Assembly (NCBI RefSeq): GCF_000429185.2
Contig: NZ_AUBJ02000001.1
Span: 3,720,001-3,784,000, forward strand
Direction of reading: 5' to 3'
DNA: 64,000 nucleotides
From: Actinoalloteichus caeruleus DSM 43889
Lineage (GTDB): Bacteria > Actinomycetota > Actinomycetes > Mycobacteriales > Pseudonocardiaceae
Part shown: piece after piece, positions 19,708-26,727 of the stretch
Position numbering within the stretch: the first letter of the stretch is position 1
Layout of the letters: every line of letters starts with the position of its first letter
Made by a program: the position numbers and the translations under genes
Notes under the pieces: model-generated
What the model saw: the letters and a program-made list of their open reading frames with translations, nothing else
Databases searched by the model: none
Told to the model about the DNA's origin: nothing

Positions 19708-20013
19708 TCAGCCGGCGTAGGTGGCGTCCAGTCGCCGAGCCTCGTCCTCGTCGGTGTTGTCGTACATCGTCGCCGCGCCACGCAGCTCGGCCGCGGACTC
19801 CTCGGAGATGCTCCGCAGGTGCTCGTAGCTGGTGAGCAGCGCCTCCCTGGCGCTGTCACACGCGGCGGCGATCGTCGCGAAGAGCCGGGCGTCCGCGTAA
19901 CCGATGTCCAGGTGCGTGCTGATGTAACTCGTGGCGTTCGGCACGTCCTGCCCCAGACCGTCCACCCGGTCGGCGAAGGCCCGGATGCTGTCCGTCCTGG
20001 CTTCGAATTCCAT
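19708..20013 (-). CDS. EspC-like / type VII secretion target family protein
   Basis: 101 residues, all-helical, no signal peptide. The N-terminus (MEFEARTDSIRAFADRVDGLGQ) and the segment around DARLFATIAAACDSAREALLTS resemble the EspC/DUF2580 group of small proteins encoded beside ESX genes in actinobacteria. It is the first gene of a three-gene operon (58-bp gap, then a four-base overlap) with the WXG100-like and small charged proteins. It probably forms a helical complex with its neighbour before export. The family call rests on pattern resemblance. Confidence 0.65.
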   Translation of the reverse strand: MEFEARTDSIRAFADRVDGLGQDVPNATSYISTHLDIGYADARLFATIAAACDSAREALLTSYEHLRSISEESAAELRGAATMYDNTDEDEARRLDATYAG

Positions 20014-20147
20014 GTGGTCTGCCCCATCTCACCCAGTGCTGCCGGGCCTGACCGTACTCCGAAAGGAGTGAACCCTGGGCCAAAACAATGAGAGGATCTC
20101 CGCCGAACGCCGCGCCCACCGGCGTCGGTACCGAGACGGGAGGACCG

Positions 20148-20708
20148 ATGGCGCCACACCGGGGTGACGAGCCCCTCGTCGTTCCGGCGGCCTGGCTCGC
20201 CGCCGAACGCCGACGTCCCGGGCGCTGCGCGAGGCACGGCGCGCCCGCCAGCTCCTGGCAGGACGTCGCGCTGGTGACACGCCCCACCACCAAGGGGACT
20301 CCCGCCCAGGCGGGAGCGGTCAGCATCGCCGCCCGCGTCGCGGAGAACGCGCAGAACCAGCGCGGGGTCTCCCTCACCGGCTGGCCGCTCTGCGAGTCGT
20401 GCCTCGCCCACCGATCCCGGCTGCGCGGCACGGCACGGGCCCTGCTGTTCGGGGGCCTCGCCGTCGCCCTCGCGGCGGTCGTGACCTTCCTGGCTCTCGG
20501 GGAACCGCAGCCGCTGCTCGGCCTCCCCATCGTCCTCGGGGTGGCCGCCGTGATCTGCTCCGGTTTCGTCTTCGGCCGCTCCGGCTGGAACGCGGTGCTC
20601 TCCGCCGAAGTCACGCCGGACGGGCAGTGGGTGCGGTTCGCCCAGCCGCATCCCGCCTTCGCCACCGAACTGGCCGCACTCGGCGGCCCTCGCGAAGGCC
20701 CTCGCTGA
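20148..20708 (+). CDS. Two-helix membrane protein with Cys/His motifs, function unknown
   Basis: 186 residues from the ATG at 20148, which has GGGAGGA 5-8 bp upstream; an in-frame start at 20088 is less likely. The N-terminal domain holds CxxH (Cys27-His30) and CxxC (Cys82-Cys85), which together could bind one zinc ion. Two hydrophobic helices follow at about 97-117 and 122-141, then a ~45-residue cytoplasmic tail. It is divergent from the EspC-like gene and convergent with the lipoprotein array. I do not recognise the family. Confidence 0.6.
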   Translation: MAPHRGDEPLVVPAAWLAAERRRPGRCARHGAPASSWQDVALVTRPTTKGTPAQAGAVSIAARVAENAQNQRGVSLTGWPLCESCLAHRSRLRGTARALLFGGLAVALAAVVTFLALGEPQPLLGLPIVLGVAAVICSGFVFGRSGWNAVLSAEVTPDGQWVRFAQPHPAFATELAALGGPREGPR

Positions 20709-20965
20709 CAGTCCCACCCACCCCGTCGCCGGGCAGCGCGTGGCCGCCGGTTCCGTTCCTCCCCCCCGCCCGTTCCTCTTCGGCGGAGCGGGTCGCTACC
20801 GCGGCCCTGACCCGGTTCGTCGACGAGTGGCGGGTCCGCACCCACGACCACCAGTCGGCGGGAGGGCACGCGTTCCGCCTCCCAGCTCACCCGTTCCGCC
20901 AGCGAACACGCAGGGCGGTTCGACGGACAACCCACACGGCCGGCGAAGACGGCCATCGGCTGCGG

Positions 20966-21565
20966 TCAGCTGGGGGAGCGAGGCAGCACAGGCTCCACCG
21001 CCGCCGCGGTGTCCTCCGCTAGGGCGCACGCCTCCTCGAGTGTCTCCGCGTAATCCACAACAGCTGACACATGGGCCTGCTCACTCAAATCCATTGAAAT
21101 CTGACAATGCTGCGCTGCGGGTTTGTCAATGACGCGGAGTGCGCGCAACGGCCCCACGCTGATCTCTTCAACCGTGTAGTTCGTCAGATTCAGCTGATCA
21201 ACGCCGCGCATCCAGTTCAGGTGAATCGTCAAGACCGGACGCGCGCCGCCCGGAAAACGATAGCGGCAGTCGTAGGACAGGCCGACGTCATCGAACGTGG
21301 CACTCTCCGGGTCGAAGCCCAGGGCGGTTATTTCCTCGTCACTGAGGATCTCACAGGGCAACATCTCCGACAGCTCCGCCGCCACATCCACCCCCGGCTG
21401 CTCACCGGGACCCCCACCCACCGACGGATCGGCGCTCCCCGGAAGGGAGGAACCCACCGTCGGCCCCACGGCCACTGCGGTCCCCTGCTCCGCGCTCGCG
21501 CAGGCAGACAGCAGCACCACCATTCCCAGGGCTGTTCCCCACACACCCACACCCCTGCGCCTCAC
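20966..21565 (-). CDS. DUF3558-like lipoprotein, array copy 1 (most downstream)
   Basis: 199 residues from a GTG. The signal peptide ends LLSAC (Cys22), so it is a lipoprotein. A low-complexity Gly/Ser/Pro linker (~25-60) precedes a globular domain with four cysteines (71, 100, 154, 180) that could form two disulfides. The first ~100 residues match the other five copies almost exactly; the last 100 are closest to copy 3 (RFPGGA, IHLNWMR). It carries the substitutions MVV for LVG in the signal and DYAETLEEA late in the chain. The GTG overlaps the TGA of an upstream gene remnant. DUF3558 membership is inferred from general resemblance. Confidence 0.82.
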   Translation of the reverse strand: MRRRGVGVWGTALGMVVLLSACASAEQGTAVAVGPTVGSSLPGSADPSVGGGPGEQPGVDVAAELSEMLPCEILSDEEITALGFDPESATFDDVGLSYDCRYRFPGGARPVLTIHLNWMRGVDQLNLTNYTVEEISVGPLRALRVIDKPAAQHCQISMDLSEQAHVSAVVDYAETLEEACALAEDTAAAVEPVLPRSPS

Positions 21566-21672
21566 GCCTCATCCCCTCCCAGCCGGTTGAACTCGGCTGC
21601 GTTCTGCTCATCCACAGCCTGAATACGCCGAGCACTGGCTCGAACGCCGCCGACAACTCCGTCAACGCCCGA
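21562..21672 (-). pseudogene. Remnant of the array's upstream gene, before lipoprotein copy 1
   Basis: The last ~26 codons match the intact gene at 26073-26501 (RASARR-QA-DEQ-AAEFNRLGGDEA). A one-base deletion near 21640 relative to the intact copy shifts the frame further upstream. The stop TGA still overlaps the GTG of the lipoprotein, so the coupling junction is preserved. Confidence 0.8.
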
Positions 21673-21858
21673 ACAGCAGTTCAGCCCTACTGGAATCGCC
21701 ACCCGCCAGGCTCCCCGTTGCCGACCCCAGTCCATGAGGGGAGCGCGAAAGCCAAACGACCCCAACCTCCGAGCCAGGCATGCCGAAAAACCCCTCCCAT
21801 CGAACCACCTCGGTCGAGGGGAGTCACTCTTACTCGTGGAGTAGTACCGTTTTCCCGG

Positions 21859-22458
21859 TTACCCCGAGGACCGAGGCAGCTCAGGCTCCACCGCCGCCGC
21901 CACCTGTTCCGCTAGGTCACAAGCCTGTTCGGCCGTCCCCGCATAATGCACGGAGATTGTTACATGGGCCTGCGAGCTAAGCGCCAACGACATCTGACAG
22001 TGCTCCGATTCGGGTTTGTCAACGATCCTGAGCGCCCGCAACGACCCTACACTTGTCTCCTCGGATGTATAATTAGTCAAGTCCAGTTGATCAACGCTTC
22101 GCTTCCAATTGAGGTCGATGGCCATGAGCGTGAGTCCCCCACTTGGCCAACGGTAACTACAGGCATAGGACAGGCCGACGTCATCAAACGAAGCGCTCTC
22201 CGGATCAAAACCCAGGGCGGTTATTTTCTCGTCACTGAGGATCTCACAGGGCAACATTTCCGACAGCTCCGCCGCCACATCCACCCCCGGCTGCTCACCG
22301 GGACTCCCACCCACCGACGGATCGGCGCTCCCCGGAAGGGAGGAACCCACCGTCGGCCCCACGGCCACTGCGGTCCCCTGCTCCGCGCTCGCGCAGGCAG
22401 ACAGCAGCACCACCAGTCCCAGGGCTGTTCCCCACACACCCAGACCCCTGCGCCTCAC
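21859..22458 (-). CDS. DUF3558-like lipoprotein, array copy 2
   Basis: 199 residues from a GTG, lipobox LLSAC (Cys22), the same Gly/Ser/Pro linker and the same four mature cysteines as the other copies. Its C-terminal half (LSYACSYRWPSGG, SSQAHVTISVHY, TAEQACDLAEQ) is closest to copy 5, from which it is exactly 2720 bp away, and the two share their downstream spacer. It lies on the outer face of the membrane and its role is unknown. Expression is probably coupled to the remnant ORF that overlaps its start by four bases. Confidence 0.82.
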   Translation of the reverse strand: MRRRGLGVWGTALGLVVLLSACASAEQGTAVAVGPTVGSSLPGSADPSVGGSPGEQPGVDVAAELSEMLPCEILSDEKITALGFDPESASFDDVGLSYACSYRWPSGGLTLMAIDLNWKRSVDQLDLTNYTSEETSVGSLRALRIVDKPESEHCQMSLALSSQAHVTISVHYAGTAEQACDLAEQVAAAVEPELPRSSG

Positions 22459-22567
22459 GCCTCATCCCCTCCCAGCCTGTTGAAAGCAGACACGTTCTGC
22501 TCATCCGCAGCCTGAATACGCCGAGCACTGGCTCGGACGGCCGCCGCCAACTCCGTCAACGCCTCGA
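22455..22567 (-). pseudogene. Remnant of the array's upstream gene, before lipoprotein copy 2
   Basis: About 37 codons match the end of the intact gene (EALTELAAAVRASARR then FNRLGGDEA). A GTG near 22630 could start a ~57-codon mini-ORF, so it may still be translated up to the four-base overlap with the lipoprotein gene. It lacks all of the N-terminal two thirds. Confidence 0.75.
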
Positions 22568-22756
22568 TATGGGCAATCCCTTGTGGAACAGCGTGGAGGC
22601 GAACTACCGACCGCCACCTCACCACGGACATCCCACATGCCGTTGCCCACCGCCCACAACGAGGAACGACTGAGAGCAGTGCCCTCGGCGCACCAAGAAT
22701 TCGGGAGTGTCCCGATTTGGATCACCCGCACCCGAGGAACACCACCGTCATCCTGG

Positions 22757-23356
22757 TCAGCCCGAAGACCGAGGCAACAACGGCTCCACCGCCGCTGCGG
22801 TGTCCTCTGCTAGAGCACACGCGTTCTCAACTGTTCCCGCGTAATGCACAAAAACTGACACATGGGCCTGCTCGCTCAAGTCCACCGAAATTTGACAATG
22901 TTCTGACGGGGTTTTGCCGACAATCCGAAGTGAACGCAACGACCCCACACTAATCTCTTCAACTGTGTAGTTCGTCAGATTCAGCTGATCAACGTCGCGC
23001 ATCCAGTGCAGGTGAATCGTCATGACCGGATCCGCTCCGCCCGGGAAACGGTATCGGCAGTCGTAGGACAGGCCGACGTCATCGAACGTGGCGGTCTCCG
23101 GGTCGAAGCCCAGGGCGGTTATTTCCTCGTCGCTGAGGATTTCGCAGGGCAGCATCTCCGACAGCTCCGCCGCCACATCCACCCCCGGCTGCTCACCGGG
23201 ACTCCCACCCACCGACGGATCAGCACTCACCGGAAGGGAGGAACCCACCGTCGGCCCCACGGCCACTGCGGTCCCCTGCTCCGCGCTCGTACAGGCAGAC
23301 AACAGTCCCACCAGTGCCAGGGCTGTTCCCCACACACCCACACCCCTGCGCCTCAC
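22757..23356 (-). CDS. DUF3558-like lipoprotein, array copy 3
   Basis: 199 residues, GTG start, signal with LLSACTS (Cys22), linker and four mature cysteines as in the family. The C-terminal half (YRFPGGADPVMTIHLHWMRD; EHCQISVDLSEQAHVSVFVH) shares stretches with both copy 1 and copy 6, so it looks mosaic. Copy 6 lies exactly 2720 bp upstream and has the same 3' spacer. Outer-membrane-face lipoprotein of unknown role, possibly linked to the type VII-like genes downstream. Confidence 0.82.
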   Translation of the reverse strand: MRRRGVGVWGTALALVGLLSACTSAEQGTAVAVGPTVGSSLPVSADPSVGGSPGEQPGVDVAAELSEMLPCEILSDEEITALGFDPETATFDDVGLSYDCRYRFPGGADPVMTIHLHWMRDVDQLNLTNYTVEEISVGSLRSLRIVGKTPSEHCQISVDLSEQAHVSVFVHYAGTVENACALAEDTAAAVEPLLPRSSG

Positions 23357-23412
23357 GCCCCATCCCCTCCCAGCCTGTTGAACTCGGCTGCGTTCTGCTC
23401 ATCCACCTCACG
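23353..23412 (-). pseudogene. Short remnant of the array's upstream gene, before lipoprotein copy 3
   Basis: Only about 20 codons of homology remain (DEQNAAEFNRLGGD-A); the match to the intact gene stops near 23412, where an unrelated ~260-bp AT-richer spacer begins (23413-23676). The TGA/GTG overlap with the lipoprotein gene is kept. No gene is seen in the spacer. Confidence 0.7.
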
Positions 23413-23676
23413 AACACGTCAAGTACTGGACCGACCTACAACACCGTCACCTCTGTCACCCTGACATACAACAGGCCGAAATAAACATGCGGCAGGTGCG
23501 CAATCGTAGAAATACCAGCCCACGGGGAGATCGTGAAGGGATAAAGCACTCACCACCCCTCGCAATATGAATACCACACGACGCTGCCCCCACAAGAACA
23601 CTTCCCTCAAAAAACGATAATACGGACAAGCGCCGTCCTGAATCAGCCACAACCGGGGAGCACCACCTCGCTGCGG

Positions 23677-24276
23677 TCAGCCCGGGGACCGAGGCAACGA
23701 CGGCTCCACTGCCGCAGCAGTCTCCTCCGCTATGGCGCACGCCTGCTCGGTCGTCCCTCCGAACTTCACGAAAATCGACACGTGGGCCTGCTCGCTCAGC
23801 GCCAGAGACATCTGACACGACTCTGGATCAATCTTGTCGGTGATCCTCAGCGCACGCAGCGGCCCCACACTCATTTCCTCAGCGATGAAGTTGCTCAAGT
23901 TCAGCTGATCAATACTCAGTTTCCAGTCCAGACCAATGTACATGAGCGGAGTTCCCCCAGCCGGTGGACGGTAATTACAGGAGTAGGACACTCCGACGTC
24001 GTTGAACGAAGCGCTCTCCGGATCGAAACCGAGATCGTCCACTTCCTCGTCGCTGAGGATCTCACAGGGCAGCATTTCCGACAGCTCCGCCGCCACATCC
24101 ACCCCCGGCTGCTCACCGGGACTCCCACCCACCGACGGATCGGCGCTCCCCGGAAGGGAGGAACCCACCGTCGGCTCCACGGCCACCGCGGTCCCCTGCT
24201 CCGCGCTCGCGCAGGCAGACAGCAGTCCCACCAGTCCCAGGGCTGTTCCCCACACACCCACACCCCTGCGCCTCAC
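23677..24276 (-). CDS. DUF3558-like lipoprotein, array copy 4
   Basis: 199 residues, GTG start, lipobox LLSAC (Cys22). The first ~85 residues match the other copies, but with DEEVDDLGFD instead of DEEITALGFD, a variant shared only with copy 5. The C-terminal half is the most divergent of the six (SFNDVGVSYSCNYRPPAGG; NLSNFIAEEMS; ESCQMSLALSEQAHVSIFVKF) but keeps all four cysteines. Copy 1, its partner in the block duplication, lies 2711 bp downstream. Confidence 0.82.
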   Translation of the reverse strand: MRRRGVGVWGTALGLVGLLSACASAEQGTAVAVEPTVGSSLPGSADPSVGGSPGEQPGVDVAAELSEMLPCEILSDEEVDDLGFDPESASFNDVGVSYSCNYRPPAGGTPLMYIGLDWKLSIDQLNLSNFIAEEMSVGPLRALRITDKIDPESCQMSLALSEQAHVSIFVKFGGTTEQACAIAEETAAAVEPSLPRSPG

Positions 24277-24390
24277 GCCTCATCCCCTCCCAGCCGGTTG
24301 AACTCGGCTGCGGTCTGTTCATCCGCAGCCTAAGTACGCAGGGCCCTGGCTTGGATGGCCGCCGACAACTCCGTCAACGCCTGAATAGCA
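24273..24390 (-). pseudogene. Remnant of the array's upstream gene with an in-frame stop, before copy 4
   Basis: Homology to the last ~38 codons of the intact gene, but a TAG replaces a codon just before AADEQTAAEFNRLGGDEA (around 24331). It is therefore a dead fragment upstream of that codon, though the terminal TGA/GTG overlap remains. Confidence 0.8.
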
Positions 24391-24578
24391 TGGCAGCCCT
24401 GCTGAAATCGCCAACGGTCAGGCTTCCCCCTCACCGGACCCCAGTCCATGGGGAGGGCGCGAGAAGCCCAACGACCCCAGCCTCCGAACCCACGCAAGAT
24501 GAGGAACGAAACTCTTCCAACGAACCACCAAGGCCGAGGGGAGTCACTCTCACTCGTGGAGTAGTACCGTTTTCCCGG

Positions 24579-25178
24579 TTATCCCGAGGACCGAGGCAGC
24601 TTAGGCTCCACAGCAGCCGCGACTGACTCCGCCGTGGCACACGCCTGCTCGGTCGTCCCCCCGTAATGGACGAAGATTGACACATGGGCCTCCGAGCTGA
24701 GAGCGACGGACACCTGACAGTGTTGCGAGTCGGCTCCGCTGACAATCCTGAGAGCACGCAACGGCCCCACGCTCTTTTCCTCGACGGAGTAGTTAGTCAG
24801 GTCCAGTTGGTCAACGCTGCGTTGCCAATTCAGCTGAATGGACATAGGTGGACGTCCGCCCCCAGGAGGACGGTAGTCACAGGCATAGGACAAGCCTACG
24901 TCATCGAACGAGGCACTCTCCGGATCAAAACCGAGATCGTCCACTTCCTCGTCGCTGAGGATCTCACAGGGCAACATCTCCGACAGCTCCGCCGCCACAT
25001 CCACCCCCGGCTGCTCACCGGGACTCCCACCCACCGACGGATCGGCGCTCCCCGGAAGGGAGGAACCCACCGTCGGCTCCACGGCCACTGCGGTCCCCTG
25101 CTCCGCGCTCGCGCAGGCAGACAGCAGTCCCACCAGTCCCAGGGCTGTTCCCCACACACCCACACCCCTGCGCCTCAC
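24579..25178 (-). CDS. DUF3558-like lipoprotein, array copy 5
   Basis: 199 residues, GTG start, lipobox LLSAC (Cys22). The N-terminal block has the DEEVDDLGFD variant of copy 4, while the C-terminal half (LSYACDYRPPGGG; SVDQLDLTNYSVEEKS; SSEAHVSIFVHYGG) is closest to copy 2. The two regions thus point to different sister copies, which suggests gene conversion within the array. All four mature cysteines are kept. Role unknown. Confidence 0.82.
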   Translation of the reverse strand: MRRRGVGVWGTALGLVGLLSACASAEQGTAVAVEPTVGSSLPGSADPSVGGSPGEQPGVDVAAELSEMLPCEILSDEEVDDLGFDPESASFDDVGLSYACDYRPPGGGRPPMSIQLNWQRSVDQLDLTNYSVEEKSVGPLRALRIVSGADSQHCQVSVALSSEAHVSIFVHYGGTTEQACATAESVAAAVEPKLPRSSG

Positions 25179-25287
25179 GCCTCATCCCCTCCCAGCCGGT
25201 TGAACTCGGCTGCGGTCTGTTCATCCGCGGCCTGAGTGCGCCGAGCACTGGCTCGAACGGCCGCCGCCAACTCCGTCAATGCCTCGA
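25175..25287 (-). pseudogene. Remnant of the array's upstream gene, before lipoprotein copy 5
   Basis: About 37 codons match the end of the intact gene (EALTELAAAVRASARRTQAA then FNRLGGDEA), the closest of the five remnants. The following ~190-bp spacer closely resembles that beyond remnant 2. The stop overlaps the lipoprotein GTG by four bases. Confidence 0.75.
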
Positions 25288-25476
25288 TGTGGGCAGTCTC
25301 TTTTGGGACAGCGTGGAGGCGAACTACCGCCCGCCACCTCACCACGGACATCCCGCATGCCGTTGCCCGCCGCCCACGACGAGGAATGAATGAGAGCAGT
25401 GCCCTCGGCGCACCAAGAATTTGGGAGTGTCCCGATTTGGATCACCCGCACCCGAGCAACACCACCGTCATCCTGG

Positions 25477-26076
25477 TCAGCCCGAAGACCGAGGCAACAA
25501 CGGCTCCACCGCCGCTGCGGTGTCCTCCGCTAGAGCACACGCATGCTCGACTGTTCCCGCGTAATGCACATAAACTGACACATGGGCCTGCTCACTCAAG
25601 TCTACCGAAATCTGACAATGTTCTGACGGGGTTTTGTCAATGATGCGGAGCGCGCGCAATGGACCCACATCGATCTCTTCAACCGTGTAGTTCGTCAGAT
25701 TCAGCTGATCAACACTGCGTCTCCAGTTCAAATGAATTGCCATGAGCGGACTGGCTTCGTGTGCTAAACGATAGACACAATCATAGGACAGGCCGACGTC
25801 ATCGAACGTGGCACTCTCCGGGTCGAAGCCCAGAGCGGTTACTTCCTCGTCACTGAGGATCTCACAGGGCAACATCTCCGACAGCTCCGCCGCCACATCC
25901 ACCCCCGGCTGCTCACCGGGACTCCCACCCACCGACGGATCGGCGCTCCCCGGAAGGGAGGAACCCACCGTCGGCCCCACGGCCACCGCGGTCCCCTGCT
26001 CCGCGCTCGCGCAGGCAGACAGCAGTCCCACCAGTCCCAGGGCTGTTCCCCACACACCCACGCCCCTGCGCCTCAC
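25477..26076 (-). CDS. DUF3558-like lipoprotein, array copy 6 (first of the operon)
   Basis: 199 residues, GTG start, lipobox LLSAC (Cys22), Gly/Ser/Pro linker, four mature cysteines. This is the copy next to the intact upstream gene and so probably the ancestral arrangement: the GTG overlaps that gene's TGA by four bases. The C-terminal half has a unique insert-like change (YDCVYRLAHEASPLMAIHLN), then resembles copy 3 closely (KTPSEHCQISVDLSEQAHVS). It is probably exposed on the outer face of the membrane. Confidence 0.82.
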   Translation of the reverse strand: MRRRGVGVWGTALGLVGLLSACASAEQGTAVAVGPTVGSSLPGSADPSVGGSPGEQPGVDVAAELSEMLPCEILSDEEVTALGFDPESATFDDVGLSYDCVYRLAHEASPLMAIHLNWRRSVDQLNLTNYTVEEIDVGPLRALRIIDKTPSEHCQISVDLSEQAHVSVYVHYAGTVEHACALAEDTAAAVEPLLPRSSG

Positions 26077-26501
26077 GCCTCATCCCCTCCCAGCCGGTTG
26101 AACTCGGCTGCGGTCTGTTCATCCGCGGCCTGAGTACGCCGGGCACTGGCTCGGATGGCCGCCGCCAACTCCGTCAACGCCTCGATGTACAGCTCGAGAT
26201 TCTCCTTAGCGGACTGCGGCGTCCCAGCAGCGCTGAGCCTGGTCTGCGCGGACATCTGCAGGGCCACCGGGCTCGAACCGAGGGGTACATCCTGGTCCAG
26301 TTGGTCGACCCGGCGCCGCCGGTCCTTCGCTCTTACGGCTATCGCGTCGATCTTCCTCGCCATTGATTCGGCGCTCTCCGGATCGATCGACACCTTACCG
26401 GCGGCAGCGGCCGCGCTGAACCGTCCGATGCTGCCCATCATCTTGCCGGCCTCGGGCATGGCCGCCGGCTGCGTGCCCCCACCGCCATTCTCGATGTACA
26501 T
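26073..26501 (-). CDS. Helical ESX-associated-like protein, intact parent of the array remnants
   Basis: 142 residues from the ATG at 26501, which has GGAGGGAG 6-13 bp upstream. It has no signal peptide and no Trp-x-Gly turn, but two long helices flank a central turn (VDQLDQDVPLGSSPVALQMS), a pattern like small type VII-secretion partner proteins. The C-terminal ~35 residues are the part copied five times in the array. It opens the operon and is coupled to lipoprotein copy 6. A direct role in secretion is inferred from neighbours only. Confidence 0.65.
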   Translation of the reverse strand: MYIENGGGGTQPAAMPEAGKMMGSIGRFSAAAAAGKVSIDPESAESMARKIDAIAVRAKDRRRRVDQLDQDVPLGSSPVALQMSAQTRLSAAGTPQSAKENLELYIEALTELAAAIRASARRTQAADEQTAAEFNRLGGDEA

Positions 26502-26727
26502 CAGATCTCCCTCCACAAGCACCGCCACGGCAGAAACTACCAACACCGGTACCAACATTCCGGCCGTTCGATCCACGCTACCCACGGTCGGCCCAACCCG
26601 TCCCACCGCATGGCGGGCGCCTGGACCGCCTCGGCGCCGCGTGACCTCCAATTCGAGCAAGACGCGAGACGCTGCGTACGGACACCCGGGCAACCGTCTC
26701 CCCACCGGGAAAGGAACCCGCCCAGGA

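Larger units (their letters stand above)
20960..26400 (-). repeat. Tandem array of six ~0.9-kb units, itself a duplicated 2.7-kb three-unit block
   Basis: Each unit carries the 3' end of one upstream gene followed by a 199-codon lipoprotein gene; unit spacing is 893-920 bp. Lipoproteins 2 and 5 (ends 21859 and 24579) and 3 and 6 (22757 and 25477) are both exactly 2720 bp apart, and 1 and 4 are 2711 bp apart. Spacers follow the same pairing: 21690-21859 resembles 24400-24579, and 22565-22757 resembles 25280-25477. This indicates single-unit duplication followed by duplication of a three-unit block. The first ~100 codons of all six genes are nearly identical, and the rest differ. Confidence 0.9.

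Noticed and set aside
20960-26400. CRISPR-like array
   Set aside because: The repeats are ~900-bp gene units with coding content; no short repeat-spacer pattern is present.
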